Origin: Actinomycetospora termitidis
GTDB taxonomy: Bacteria > Actinomycetota > Actinomycetes > Mycobacteriales > Pseudonocardiaceae
Direction of reading: 5' to 3'
DNA: 64,000 nucleotides
Assembly: GCF_030286555.1 (NCBI RefSeq)
Contig: NZ_JASVWF010000006.1
Coordinates: forward strand, 248,001-312,000
In this document: piece by piece, positions 36,074-44,482 of the stretch
Layout of the letters: every line of letters begins with the position of its first letter
Numbering within the stretch: the stretch's first letter is position 1
Program-made: the position numbers and the translations under genes
Notes under the pieces: generated by a model
What the model saw: the letters and a program-made list of their open reading frames with translations, nothing else
Told to the model about the DNA's origin: nothing
Database searches by the model: none

Positions 36074-37507
36074 GTGAAGCTGTCCCGGAAACGGGAGGCG
36101 CCCGACGAGCGCCACCCGATCGACCAGATGCTGCCCACCGGCTCGCTGCTGGTGTACGGACTGCAGCACGTCATGAGCATGTACGCGGGCGTCGTCGCCG
36201 TCCCGCTGGTCGTCGGTGAGGCGCTGGGCCTCTCCTTCACCGACCTCGCCACCCTCCTGACGGCGGCCCTGCTCGTCTCCGGGCTCGCCACCCTGCTGCA
36301 GACGCTGGGCGTGTGGAAGATCGGGGCGCGGCTGCCGCTGGTGCAGGGCGCGTCGTTCGCGGCGGTCGCGTCGATGCTCGCGATCGGCAAGGGCGCCGGC
36401 GGCGGGACCTACGCCCTGCAGGTGATCTTCGGTGCGGTGCTCGTGGCCGGCGTCGTCGGCTTCCTGCTCTCCGGGGTGTTCCACCGGCTGCTGGACCTGT
36501 TCCCGCCCGTCGTCACCGGCTCGATCATCACCGTCATCGGCATCTCGCTGCTGCCGGTCGCGGTGAAGTGGGCCGGCGGCGGGTCGGACGTCGAGGCGCC
36601 CGGTTTCGCGTCGCCGTCGTCGGTCGGGCTGGCCGCCTTCACGCTCGTCGTCATCATCGCGATCTACCGCTTCCTGCCCACGTTCTTCAGCCGGATCGCG
36701 ATCCTGCTCGGCCTCGTCGTCGGGACCGCCGCGGCCGCGGTCTTCGGCATGACCGACTTCTCGCGGATCGGCGAGGCGCGCTGGTTCGCGATCTCCACGC
36801 CGTTCCAGTTCGGGCCGCCGGTGTTCGACGTGGCCGCGATCGTCTCGATGACGATCGTGATGCTGGTGATCATGACGGAGACGACCGCGGACATCCTCGC
36901 GGTCGGGGAGGTCGTCGGGCGGCCCGCGAACGGGCGCACCGTCGTGAACGGCCTCCGCGCGGACTGTCTCTCGACCGCGGCCTCCGGCGGGCTGCTGAAC
37001 TCGTTCTCGGCGAGCGCGTTCGCGCAGAACGTCGGGATGGTCGCGATCACCGGGGTCAAGAGCCGGTTCGTCGTCGCGACCGGCGGCCTGATCCTCGTGG
37101 TGCTGGGCCTGTTCCCGAAGATCGGCGCGGTGGTCGCCTCGATCCCGCAGCCCGTGCTCGGCGGCGCCGGCATCGTCCTGTTCGCGACGGTGGCCGCGAG
37201 CGGCATCCGGGCGTTGTCGCGGGTGGACTACGAGGGCAACAACAACCTGGTGATCGTGGCGGTGTCGGTGGGCGTGGGCGTCATCCCCATCGCGGTGCCG
37301 ACGTTCTACGAGCACTTCCCGATGTGGTTCCAGACCGTCTTCGACTCCGGCATCAGCTCGGCCGCCATCACCGCGGTGCTGCTGAACCTGCTGTTCACGG
37401 TGGGTCGTTCCGGACGGCGGCGGGAGGCGGCGATCTTCGCGGAGGGTCCGACCGTCGGCGTGACGCCGTCGCACGACCGGCCCGTCTCCACGACCGGCTC
37501 GGGCTGA
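36074..37507 (+). CDS. NCS2 family uracil/xanthine/urate permease
   Basis: 477 aa, about 14 transmembrane segments, GTG start three bases after urate oxidase. The N-terminal LVYGLQHVMSMYAGVVAVPLVVGEALGL and the signature MTETTADILAVGEVVGRP, then GGLLNSFSASAFAQNVGMVAITG are typical of NCS2 purine permeases of the UacT/UapA branch. Importing urate or xanthine fits the operon. Last gene of the urate operon. Confidence 0.94.
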   Translation: MKLSRKREAPDERHPIDQMLPTGSLLVYGLQHVMSMYAGVVAVPLVVGEALGLSFTDLATLLTAALLVSGLATLLQTLGVWKIGARLPLVQGASFAAVASMLAIGKGAGGGTYALQVIFGAVLVAGVVGFLLSGVFHRLLDLFPPVVTGSIITVIGISLLPVAVKWAGGGSDVEAPGFASPSSVGLAAFTLVVIIAIYRFLPTFFSRIAILLGLVVGTAAAAVFGMTDFSRIGEARWFAISTPFQFGPPVFDVAAIVSMTIVMLVIMTETTADILAVGEVVGRPANGRTVVNGLRADCLSTAASGGLLNSFSASAFAQNVGMVAITGVKSRFVVATGGLILVVLGLFPKIGAVVASIPQPVLGGAGIVLFATVAASGIRALSRVDYEGNNNLVIVAVSVGVGVIPIAVPTFYEHFPMWFQTVFDSGISSAAITAVLLNLLFTVGRSGRRREAAIFAEGPTVGVTPSHDRPVSTTGSG

Positions 37508-37519
37508 CAGGGTGGGGGA

Positions 37520-37897
37520 GTGCTGCGACTCGGCTTCCCCGTGATCGGTGTGACCGACCTCGACCGGGCCGCCGCCTTCTGGCGCGCGGCCCTGTCGTTG
37601 CGGAACAGCGACGAGTGGTCGGACTCCGCGTGGCAGACGCTGGTCACCGCCGACGGCGAGCGGGCGCTCGGGTTGCAGGTCAGCGAGTCGCCGGTCGAAC
37701 CGCGGCCGCGGCTGCACCTGGACCTGTTCGTCGACTCCGCGGAGGAGCAGCAGGCCGAAGTGCAGCGGCTGCTCGACCTCGGCGCCTCCGACCCGGGGTG
37801 GACGGACTACCCGGAGCACCCCGACTTCGTCGTCCTCGCCGACCCGGACGGCAACGTCTTCTGCGTCGTGGACCTCAGCCACGCCCCGTCGTCGTGA
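37520..37897 (+). CDS. VOC family (glyoxalase/bleomycin-resistance fold) protein
   Basis: 125 aa, GTG start. LGFPVIGVTDLDRAAAFWRAAL opening, PRLHLDLFV in the middle and FVVLADPDGNVFCVVDL at the end are the paired beta-alpha-beta-beta-beta modules of the VOC fold. Resistance protein or small lyase; not assignable. Overlaps the convergent DinB gene by 23 bp. Confidence 0.88.
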   Translation: MLRLGFPVIGVTDLDRAAAFWRAALSLRNSDEWSDSAWQTLVTADGERALGLQVSESPVEPRPRLHLDLFVDSAEEQQAEVQRLLDLGASDPGWTDYPEHPDFVVLADPDGNVFCVVDLSHAPSS

Positions 37898-38417
37898 ACG
37901 CTCGGTAGAGGTCGCGCAACGTGCCGATCTCCCCGCCGTGGTGGCACAGCTCGCGGGTCAGGTGCAGGACGAGGGTCGCGAACGGCTCGTCGGCGAACGG
38001 GCCCTCGGCCGGTCCGGTGGGCTCGGTGAACCGCTCCGGGTGGGCGCGCAGAGCGTCGTGCCAGCGGCGGTAGCCCTCGTCGAGGAACGCCAGGCCGCCG
38101 GCGGCGGTGAGCGGCCACTCGACCGTCGTGACGTCGAAGGACCCGTCGTCGAAGTGGTTGCTCCAGCGCAGCCAGAAGCAGAGCCCGGCGACGTGGCAGA
38201 GGCGCCAGGCGATCGTCGTGATCGGCGGCGGATCGGGCGGCGTCGGCGAGAAGTCGATCGTCGTCCCGCCCCCGGGCGTCTCCCGGACGGTCCACGCCGG
38301 CTGCGCCGGCTCCCAGAGGTACTCCGCGTCGGTCAGCCCCTCGAGACGGGGCCGCAGCGTGGTGTCCCAGTAGAACTCCATCTGGGCGAGCAGCTCGTGG
38401 TGCCAGTCGATGTCCAT
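37875..38417 (-). CDS. DinB family protein
   Basis: 180 aa, ATG 38417. MDIDWHHELLAQMEFYWDTTLRPRLEGLTDAEYLWEP is the standard DinB/mycothiol-type opening. Putative metal His residues are in ITTIAWRLCHVAGLC and LTRELCHHGGEIGTLRDLYRA. In actinobacteria many such proteins are mycothiol-dependent enzymes or of unknown role. Downstream of a VOC gene by 11 bp on the same strand. Confidence 0.9.
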   Translation of the reverse strand: MDIDWHHELLAQMEFYWDTTLRPRLEGLTDAEYLWEPAQPAWTVRETPGGGTTIDFSPTPPDPPPITTIAWRLCHVAGLCFWLRWSNHFDDGSFDVTTVEWPLTAAGGLAFLDEGYRRWHDALRAHPERFTEPTGPAEGPFADEPFATLVLHLTRELCHHGGEIGTLRDLYRAFTTTGRG

Positions 38418-38428
38418 GGCCGCACTGC

Positions 38429-38800
38429 CTACTCCGCGCGGGTCAGGATCTCCATCGCGTGTCCGTCCACGGAGTCCCAGTACACCCCGCGACCACCGTT
38501 CATGCGGTTCGTCTGCTGCGGGCCGGAGTGCCCCGGGCCGGCCCAGTAGGCGAGACCGCGCTCGCGGATGCGGCCGAAGATGCGGTCGAACTCGTCCTCG
38601 CCGACCAGGAACGCGTAGTGCAGCGGCTGGGCGGGCAGCGGATCGACGTCCATGAAGTCCAGGCTCACGCCGTCCCCGACCGACACGACGTCGAAGTGGT
38701 ACATCCGCGTCGCCTCGACGCCGAGCAGCTCCGCGAGTTCCCGGGCGGCGGCGCGCTGGTCGCGGCTGAGGACGATGGTGTGGTTCAGCTCGATGCTCAT
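38429..38800 (-). CDS. VOC family protein
   Basis: 123 aa, ATG 38800. IELNHTIVLSRDQRAAARELAELLG start, PLHYAFLVGEDEFDRIFGRIRERGLAYW and GRGVYWDSVDGHAMEILTRAE. The metal positions H6, H62-like and E near the C-terminus fit the fold. Transcribed toward the DinB gene, probably as a two-gene operon. Function unknown. Confidence 0.9.
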   Translation of the reverse strand: MSIELNHTIVLSRDQRAAARELAELLGVEATRMYHFDVVSVGDGVSLDFMDVDPLPAQPLHYAFLVGEDEFDRIFGRIRERGLAYWAGPGHSGPQQTNRMNGGRGVYWDSVDGHAMEILTRAE

Positions 38801-38854
38801 GCCCCGACGCTAGGAACTGAACCGCACTCGAGGTCAAGGCCGGCGGATGCTCGT

Positions 38855-39016
38855 GCGTCGCGCACACGGCTCGCGGTGGTCGCCGTGCTCCGGGCCGCCG
38901 TTGCGTGGCGCACACGGCCGGGAGCGGGCGCTCGTCCGCGGATCGCCGTTGCGTCGCGCACACGGCCAGGGGCGGTCGCCGTGCTCCGCGCCGCCGTTGC
39001 GTCGCGCGCACGGCGG
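38855..39016 (+). repeat. 48-bp tandem repeat array, block C
   Basis: Four cores of the type GTTGCGTSGCGCACACGG at 38855, 38903, 38951 and 38999, exactly 48 bp apart. This is the same unit and orientation as block A 22 kb away. The spacers share GGTCGCCGTGCTCCG. Part of a 905-bp gene-free stretch (38801-39705). Confidence 0.82.
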
Positions 39017-39030
39017 GCCAGGACCTCGAG

Positions 39031-39290
39031 GTCGACGTGACGCAAGGTTCTGGCGCCGCGGATCCTGCGTGGTGTCGCTCTCGTGATGGGGTCAACGGGG
39101 ACGGGTGCAGCGCGGCGGCGCGACGTCGACGTGACGCAGGTTCTGGTGCCGCGGGTCCTGCGTGGTGTCGCTCTCGTGATGGGAGTGACGCGGACGGGTG
39201 CAGCGCGGCGGCGCGAGGCCGACGTGACGCAGGTTCCGACGCCGCCGAACCTGCCACGTGTCGCACTCGCGATCGGCGGACGTGCGCCCG
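39031..39290 (+). repeat. 93-bp tandem repeat, about three copies
   Basis: The motif GACGTGACGC(A)AGGTTC recurs at 39034, 39128 and 39221, and CTGCGTGGTGTCGCTCTCGT at 39065 and 39158, with a weaker third copy at 39251. Period is 93-94 bp. The same segment is found once more at 54231-54290. Non-coding by appearance. Confidence 0.75.
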
Positions 39291-39360
39291 CCCGTGATCA
39301 CGACTTCGGGAGCGACACGCCCAAGATCTGCTGCGACTCGCCGCCGAAGTCCCGATCACG

Positions 39361-39668
39361 GTGTCCGACTCCTGCGGCCCAACGCCGGGGAGTGCGGACT
39401 TCCCGGGCCGTGCGCGCCGCGCAACGCGGAGGCCGGGGAGTGCGGACGGTGCGGACCGTGTGCGTGCCGCAACGCGGGGGCGGGGGAGTGCGAACGGTGC
39501 GGACCGTGTGCGTGCCGCAACGCCGGGGCGGGGGAGTGCGAACGGTGCGGACCGTGTGCGTGCCGCAACGCGGGAGGCCGGGGAGTGCGAGCCGCCCGAA
39601 CCGTGTGCGTGCCGCAACGCGGGGGTGGGGGAGTGCGAGCCGCTCGAACCGTGTGCGTGCCGCAACGC
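39361..39668 (-). repeat. 48-bp tandem repeat array, block D
   Basis: Cores CCGTGTGCGTGCCGCAACG, or with GCGCGCCGCG, at 39409, 39457, 39505, 39553, 39602 and 39650 (48, 48, 48, 49, 48 bp), plus a degenerate copy near 39361. The core is the reverse orientation of block C. The spacers are GGGGGAGTGCGAACGGTGCG-like. Ends 38 bp before the convergent membrane-protein gene stop. Confidence 0.82.
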
Positions 39669-39705
39669 CGGCCCGCCGTCGGACGAGGACGACGGGCCGG
39701 GCGGA

Positions 39706-40269
39706 TCAGCCGACGCGGGCGATCCGGAAGGCGACCTGGGTTCCGGAGACCTCGGTGACGGTCACGCCGAGCTGGGCCTGCTCGCCGTCGACCGTGCCGG
39801 TGCACACGGTGGTGGCGCCGACCTGGCCGGGCAGCATCTCCGGGCAGACGACGTCCTCGGCGCCGATCTGGGCCGAGACCTCCGGCGCGAGCTGCTCCGG
39901 CGTCACGGCCGGAATGTCGGACGACGAGGACGACGAGGGCGACGCGGGCGGGACGTCCGGCAGCTGGGAGACCTGCTGGGCGATCGAGGCGGCCATGACG
40001 CTCACGATCACGGCGGTCACGACGCCGAGGACCACGAACACGATGCTCAGCCACATCCCCGCCGTCGCGAGGCCGCGGCCGTTCTCGTTCCGCTCGCGCG
40101 CCTGCCGGCGGCCGATGACGCCGAAGACGATGCCCAGCGGGGAGAACACGAACGCGAAGACGATCGACAGGATCGCCATCGTGTTCGTGCGCTGCGGCGC
40201 GGGCGGGGCGGGCGTGTAGCCCGGGGCGGGCTGTTCGGGGGAGGCGTACGGGGGGAGCTGCTGCGTCAT
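39706..40269 (-). CDS. DUF4190/DUF4333-type membrane protein
   Basis: 187 aa, ATG 40269. A Pro-rich cytoplasmic head is followed by two transmembrane segments (AILSIVFAFVFSPLGIVFGVIG and WLSIVFVVLGVVTAVIVSVM) of the DUF4190 type. After a Ser/Pro linker comes an extracytoplasmic DUF4333-like domain with two Cys (VVCPEMLPGQVGATTVCTGTVDG) likely to form a disulfide. Function unknown; common in actinobacteria. Confidence 0.85.
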   Translation of the reverse strand: MTQQLPPYASPEQPAPGYTPAPPAPQRTNTMAILSIVFAFVFSPLGIVFGVIGRRQARERNENGRGLATAGMWLSIVFVVLGVVTAVIVSVMAASIAQQVSQLPDVPPASPSSSSSSDIPAVTPEQLAPEVSAQIGAEDVVCPEMLPGQVGATTVCTGTVDGEQAQLGVTVTEVSGTQVAFRIARVG

Positions 40270-40398
40270 GTGATCGCCATCGCGTGGATCTCACGCATTG
40301 CGACACGAACGGACCTGCTTGATCGTTTCTTCACCCCAATGCCGCAACGACGAGAGTCACCAGGATTCGGGACAGAGACCTCGGGACACTCCCCGCCC

Positions 40399-41652
40399 GT
40401 GCCGCGCTCCCTCACCGCCACCCCGCTCGACGAGGCCTTCCTCGACCTCCGCGCGGTCTCCGTCCTCTCGGTGCACCTCGACGTCCGGGTGACGGGGCAC
40501 GTCGACACCGTGCGGCTCGCCGAGGCCCTCGCGACGGCCGCCGACCGCCACCCGATGGCCCGCGCGCGGTCGGCGCCCGAGTCGCCCTGGTCGCTCACCG
40601 CCACGTGGGTCCTCGACGCACCGCTCGCCGTCGCCACCACCGACGACGCCGACCACGCCCGGGAGCTTCTCCAGTCGGAGCTGCCCGACGACCGCGCGGT
40701 GTCCGTCGTCGTGGTGCGCCACGACGACGGCGACGAGCTGATGTTCCGCTTCCACCACGCCGCGATCGACGGCCGGGGCGCCGTCCGCTTCGTCGCGACC
40801 GTGGTCGACGCCTACGCCGGGCGACCCCTTCCCGACGACGGCCCGGTCCTCGACCGGGCCCGCGACCTCCGCCGACTGGCCGGCGCCCGGAGCGTCCGCG
40901 ACGTCGGGGCGCGCGCCGCGAAGATCGCCTCCGACGCCGCCGGGCGCACCGGCATCACGCGGATCGCCGGCGACGGGGGAGAGGACGGACCCCACCACGC
41001 GTTCGCGACCCGCCGTCTGGAACCCGCCGTCGTCGCCGACCTGCGGGAGCGGAAGCCGGAGGGCTCCACCCTCAACGACCTCCTGCTCGCCGCCCACCTG
41101 CGCACCGTCCTCACGTGGAACCGGCGGCACCGCGCGCACGTCGGGCGCAGCGTCTCGGTGATGATGCCGGTGGACCTGCGCGGCGAGGAGGACGTCGTCG
41201 CGAATCTCGCGAGCTACGTGGCGGTCGTCGTCCCGGTCCGTGAGCTCGAGCACCCCGACTCTGCGGTCGCCGCCGTCAGCGCGCAGACCCGGGCGGTCAA
41301 GGAGCAGGGCACCGCCGGGTGGATCGTCGACGTGCTCGGCGCGCTGCGGGTCCCGCGCGGGGTGAAGCGGGTCGCGCCGCGGCTGCTGCCGCTCGTCGAG
41401 GGGCGGTTCGTGGAGTCGACGATCCTGTCGAACCTCGGCCCGGTGGAGTTCGGGGATCTCGCCGAGGCCGGCGCCGTGCGCGAGGTCCGGTTCAGCCCGC
41501 CGAACCTGTCCCCGCGGATGGCGGTCACGCTCGGGGTCGCCGGTCACGACGACGGGCTCACGCTGACCTGGCGTTCCCTGCGACGCCAGGTCGGCGCGCG
41601 GGGCGTCGACGACTTCGCCGAGGAGTTCCTCGCCGCGCTGCACGAGAAGTAG
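40399..41652 (+). CDS. Condensation-fold acyltransferase (PapA5/WES-DGAT-like)
   Basis: 417 aa from GTG 40399; an in-frame ATG at 40339 would add 20 residues of poor quality. FHHAAIDGRG has the HHxxxDG catalytic motif (119-125). Later blocks, STLNDLLLAAHLRTVLTWNR and VMMPVDLRGEEDVVANLASYVAVVVPV, match the second half of chloramphenicol-acetyltransferase-like folds, and the end VESTILSNLGPVEFGD corresponds to the DFGWG-equivalent region. Probably esterifies an alcohol or polyketide with an acyl-CoA. Monocistronic. Confidence 0.85.
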   Translation: MPRSLTATPLDEAFLDLRAVSVLSVHLDVRVTGHVDTVRLAEALATAADRHPMARARSAPESPWSLTATWVLDAPLAVATTDDADHARELLQSELPDDRAVSVVVVRHDDGDELMFRFHHAAIDGRGAVRFVATVVDAYAGRPLPDDGPVLDRARDLRRLAGARSVRDVGARAAKIASDAAGRTGITRIAGDGGEDGPHHAFATRRLEPAVVADLRERKPEGSTLNDLLLAAHLRTVLTWNRRHRAHVGRSVSVMMPVDLRGEEDVVANLASYVAVVVPVRELEHPDSAVAAVSAQTRAVKEQGTAGWIVDVLGALRVPRGVKRVAPRLLPLVEGRFVESTILSNLGPVEFGDLAEAGAVREVRFSPPNLSPRMAVTLGVAGHDDGLTLTWRSLRRQVGARGVDDFAEEFLAALHEK

Positions 41653-41742
41653 GGCGGCAGGGGCCCGCGCTGCTGGAGCCCCGGCCGACGCAGAAGGTAG
41701 CCGCCCATTCGATTGCCAACAACCTGCTACGAAGGAGTAACC

Positions 41743-42483
41743 GTGTCGGCCGACCGCCGCATCATCCTGGCGACCTCCGGGGGACTGCGTCGCTCCGACC
41801 GGCTGGACTGGCAGGTCGCGCCGTTGACCCACCACGCCGTCGAGCTCGCCGGGGTGACCGGCCGGGCGCCGCGGGTCTGCCTGCTCCCGACCGCCGTCGG
41901 CGACGACCCGCGCCTCGTCATGACCTTCTACGACAACGCCTCGCGCCTCGGCTGGGCGGCGAGCCACGTGTCGCTGCTGCCGATGCCGAACGTCGCCGAC
42001 GTGCGGGAGCACCTGCTCGCCCAGGACGTGATCTGGGTGTGGGGCGGCAGCGTCGCGGGCCTGCTCGCGTTGTGGCGCCTGCACGGGCTGGACACGATCA
42101 TGCGCGAGGCGTGGGAGGCGGGCGTCGTGCTGACCGGGGTGTCGGCGGGGTCGATCTGCTGGCACGTCGGCGGCACGACCGACTCGTTCGGCCCGGAGCT
42201 GCAGCCGATCACGAACGGGCTCGGGTTCCTCCCGTACGCCAACGGGGTGCACCACGACAGTGAGCCGGGCCGTCGGCCGACACTGCGCCGGCTGGTCGGC
42301 GACGGTGTGCTCCCCACCGCGCACGCCACCGACGACGGCGCCGGCCTGCTCTACCGCGGCACCGAGCTGGCGGAGGCGCTCACCGAGCGGGACGGGGCGC
42401 AGGCCTACCGCGTGGAGCGGCACGCCAACGGCACCGTCACCGAGACCGAGCTTCCGTCCCGGCGGCTGCCGTCACCGAGCTGA
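41743..42483 (+). CDS. Peptidase E (S51 family)
   Basis: 246 aa from GTG 41743, which has AAGGAG at 41732-41737; an upstream ATG at 41713 lacks one. Nucleophile motif GVSAGSICWHVGG, preceded by VIWVWGGSVAGLLALW. Family enzymes cleave Asp-X dipeptides or cyanophycin-like substrates in the cytoplasm. Followed by a strong hairpin terminator. Confidence 0.9.
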   Translation: MSADRRIILATSGGLRRSDRLDWQVAPLTHHAVELAGVTGRAPRVCLLPTAVGDDPRLVMTFYDNASRLGWAASHVSLLPMPNVADVREHLLAQDVIWVWGGSVAGLLALWRLHGLDTIMREAWEAGVVLTGVSAGSICWHVGGTTDSFGPELQPITNGLGFLPYANGVHHDSEPGRRPTLRRLVGDGVLPTAHATDDGAGLLYRGTELAEALTERDGAQAYRVERHANGTVTETELPSRRLPSPS

Positions 42484-42543
42484 GCCCGTCCGCTCGGCGC
42501 CGGCCCGATCGCCGCGTTCCGCCACGTCCGCGCTCCGCACGAG

Positions 42544-42581
42544 CGGGCCGTTCGTCACCAAAGAAGGTGATGAACGGCCCG
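42544..42581. terminator. Bidirectional hairpin terminator
   Basis: CGGGCCGTTCGTCACC (42544-42559), loop AAAGAA, then GGTGATGAACGGCCCG (42566-42581): a 16-bp stem with one G-U. Lies between the convergent peptidase E and gntR genes. The 3' side contains GAACGGCCCGTTCG, also found at 62308-62321. Confidence 0.75.
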
Positions 42582-42620
42582 TTCGTACGGAAAGCGGATG
42601 CCGCCAGCGGGCCGGCGCGC

Positions 42621-43430
42621 TCACGTGTCGGTCGGCCCGTCGGTCCAGAGCCCGTCGCGTTCGTAGAGCGAGCGCAGCGCGATGAGGTGGTCGCGCATGG
42701 CCTCCTCGGCGGCCGCGCCCTCACCGGCGGCGATGTGGTCGGCGATCACGCGGTGCCACTCGTCGACCCGGTCCCACTCGGCGGCCTCGACGCCGACGCG
42801 GCGCAGCCGGGTGCGCAGGACGTCGTTCACCGGCTGGCCCATCATCGTGATCATCAGGTTGCCGGTGGACATCAGCACCGTCGTGTGGAAGTCCAGGTGG
42901 CCGACGAAGCCGCTCGGGTCGCGGAGGTCGCGCGGGGCACCGGCGGCCTCGCGGATCGCCTCGACCGTGTCGGCGTCCGCCCGCTGGGCCGCGAGCCGGG
43001 CTGCGGACGGCTCGAGCATGAGGCGGGCCTCGAGCAGGTCGTGCAGGCGCAGCTGCGGGGTCATGACGAGGACGCCGAGCGCCCCGCCGACGTCCTCCAC
43101 GACGCGCGACGGGTCGGGCGCCGCGACGAACGACCCGCCCTGCACCCCCCGCGTGGTCTCGATGAGGTGCTGGCTCGCGAGCACCCGCAGGGCCTCGCGG
43201 ACCGTCGAGCGGCTGACCCCGAACGCGTGGCTCAGGTCGGCCTCGTTGGGCAGCCGCTCACCGGCGCCGAGCGAGCCGCCCACGATCTGGGCGCGCAGCT
43301 CGTCGGCGACCTGGCGGTAGGCCGGACGCACGCGCTGGACCCGCAGCCGGGCCGCCGGGGTCGCGCGCGAGGAACCGCCGTCGCCCGCGGGGGCCGTGGA
43401 CGAGGAGGACGAGGGCCGGGTGGGGGCCAA
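42621..43430 (-). CDS. GntR family regulator (FadR/FCD), controller of the RutA/CitE regulon
   Basis: 269 aa if it starts at TTG 43430; a TTG at 43517 or GTG 43331 are alternatives. I chose 43430 because G/C third-position bias begins there and because 43517 abuts the operator. HTH: YRQVADELRAQIVGGSLGAGERLPNEADLSHAFGVSRSTVREALRVLASQHLI. The FCD effector domain has DLLEARLMLEPSAARLAA, HLDFHTTVLMSTGN and DEWHRVIADHIAAGE. Divergent from citE with the palindrome 43518-43530 between. The same palindrome recurs in three further gaps of the downstream genes. Confidence 0.9.
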   Translation of the reverse strand: MAPTRPSSSSSTAPAGDGGSSRATPAARLRVQRVRPAYRQVADELRAQIVGGSLGAGERLPNEADLSHAFGVSRSTVREALRVLASQHLIETTRGVQGGSFVAAPDPSRVVEDVGGALGVLVMTPQLRLHDLLEARLMLEPSAARLAAQRADADTVEAIREAAGAPRDLRDPSGFVGHLDFHTTVLMSTGNLMITMMGQPVNDVLRTRLRRVGVEAAEWDRVDEWHRVIADHIAAGEGAAAEEAMRDHLIALRSLYERDGLWTDGPTDT

Positions 43431-43517
43431 GGGGCGATCACGCTCCGGTGGGCTCGGTGGCCCGCAATCGACGGGCGCACCGGGAGCGTACCTGCCGTCG
43501 GCTCGTCCTTGACGCAA

Positions 43518-43530
43518 AACGTCAGACGTT
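43518..43530 (+). promoter_or_regulatory. Putative GntR operator, site A
   Basis: AACGTC-A-GACGTT, a perfect dyad in the gap between gntR and the CitE-like gene. Best match of four related sites (also 44367, 45880, 50548). Confidence 0.7.
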
Positions 43531-43543
43531 CGAGTGTCGGCCC

Positions 43544-44362
43544 ATGCCCGTGGACCCCGCTGCCGCCACCACCTTCCTGTTCGTCCCCGCCGCCCGCCCG
43601 GACCGGTTCGACAAGGCCGTCGCCGCCGGCGCCGACGTCGTGGTGCTGGACCTCGAGGACGCCGTCGCCCCCGAGGGCAAGGACGAGGCCCGGACCGCGG
43701 TGGCCGGGTGGCTCGACGCCGGCGGCTCCGCGCTGGTCCGGATCAACGGCGCCGACACGCCGTGGTTCGCCGACGACCTCGCGATGGCGCGGGAGCGCGG
43801 GGTCGCGGTCATGCTGCCGAAGGCGGCGCCGCCGTGGCCGGAGGCGCTGACCGACGCCGGCCAGTCCGTCGTCGCGCTCGTGGAGACCGCCGTCGGCCTG
43901 CTCGCGGCCGCCGAGACGGCCCGTCGTCCGGAGGTCGTGCGTCTGGCGTTCGGCAGCGTCGACCTCGCCGCCGAGCTCGGGCTCGACCACACCGACGTCG
44001 ACGCGCTCTCCCACGCCCGCTCCGTCCTCGCTGTCGCCTCGCGGGCGGCCGGCCTCCCGGGGCCGATCGACGGGGTCACGACGGCCGTGCGGGACGAGGA
44101 ACTGCTGCGCGCGGACTGTGCCCACGCGCTGTCCCGCGGCTTCACCGCCCGCCTCTGCATCCACCCCTCCCAGGTCGCGCCGACCGCGGCCGCGCTGCTC
44201 CCCGACGAGGACACCGTGCGGTGGGCGCGGGCGGTCGTCGAGGCTGCCGCCGGGGGAGCGGTGGCGGTCCTGGACGGGGCGATGGTCGACAAGCCGGTGG
44301 TCGACCGAGCCCGCGCGATCCTCGCCCGCATCGGGGAACCGGACCCGGCGCAAGGCTTGTGA
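43544..44362 (+). CDS. HpcH/HpaI aldolase/citrate lyase beta-subunit-like (CitE) protein
   Basis: 272 aa, ATG 43544. TIM barrel with FLFVPAARPDRFDKAVAAGADVVVLDLEDAVAPEGKDEAR (metal ligands E and D) and the late LAFGSVDLAAELGL and GFTARLCIHPSQV. Cleaves or forms a C-C bond in a beta-hydroxyacyl-CoA such as malyl- or citramalyl-CoA. In this cluster with a CoA-transferase and a MaoC hydratase it would be the last, lyase step (inference). Confidence 0.9.
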   Translation: MPVDPAAATTFLFVPAARPDRFDKAVAAGADVVVLDLEDAVAPEGKDEARTAVAGWLDAGGSALVRINGADTPWFADDLAMARERGVAVMLPKAAPPWPEALTDAGQSVVALVETAVGLLAAAETARRPEVVRLAFGSVDLAAELGLDHTDVDALSHARSVLAVASRAAGLPGPIDGVTTAVRDEELLRADCAHALSRGFTARLCIHPSQVAPTAAALLPDEDTVRWARAVVEAAAGGAVAVLDGAMVDKPVVDRARAILARIGEPDPAQGL

Positions 44363-44366
44363 ACGA

Positions 44367-44379
44367 TACGTCGGACATT
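44367..44379 (+). promoter_or_regulatory. Putative GntR operator, site B
   Basis: TACGTC-G-GACATT, 10 of 13 identical to site A, in the 120-bp gap before the MFS gene. Confidence 0.55.
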
Positions 44380-44482
44380 TACGGTCTCTTGTGACCCGAG
44401 CAACAACGGTCGGTGACTGACCGGTCACAGGGCACGGGTCGGGACGGGCCGCCGCCGGGGATGGCCCGGAGAGGACCCGCCG

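Noticed and set aside
39361..39668. Repeat-containing protein encoded by the 48-bp arrays
   Set aside because: All frames are open because 48 is divisible by three; no ribosome binding site, no consistent third-position pattern, and orientation of the unit varies between blocks.
40339..40398. Upstream ATG start for the condensation-fold acyltransferase
   Set aside because: The extra 20 residues have no counterpart in family members, and no ribosome binding site precedes it; GTG 40399 aligns better.
43431..43517. N-terminal extension of the GntR regulator up to TTG 43517
   Set aside because: Third codon positions lack G/C bias here, and the start would touch the operator palindrome.
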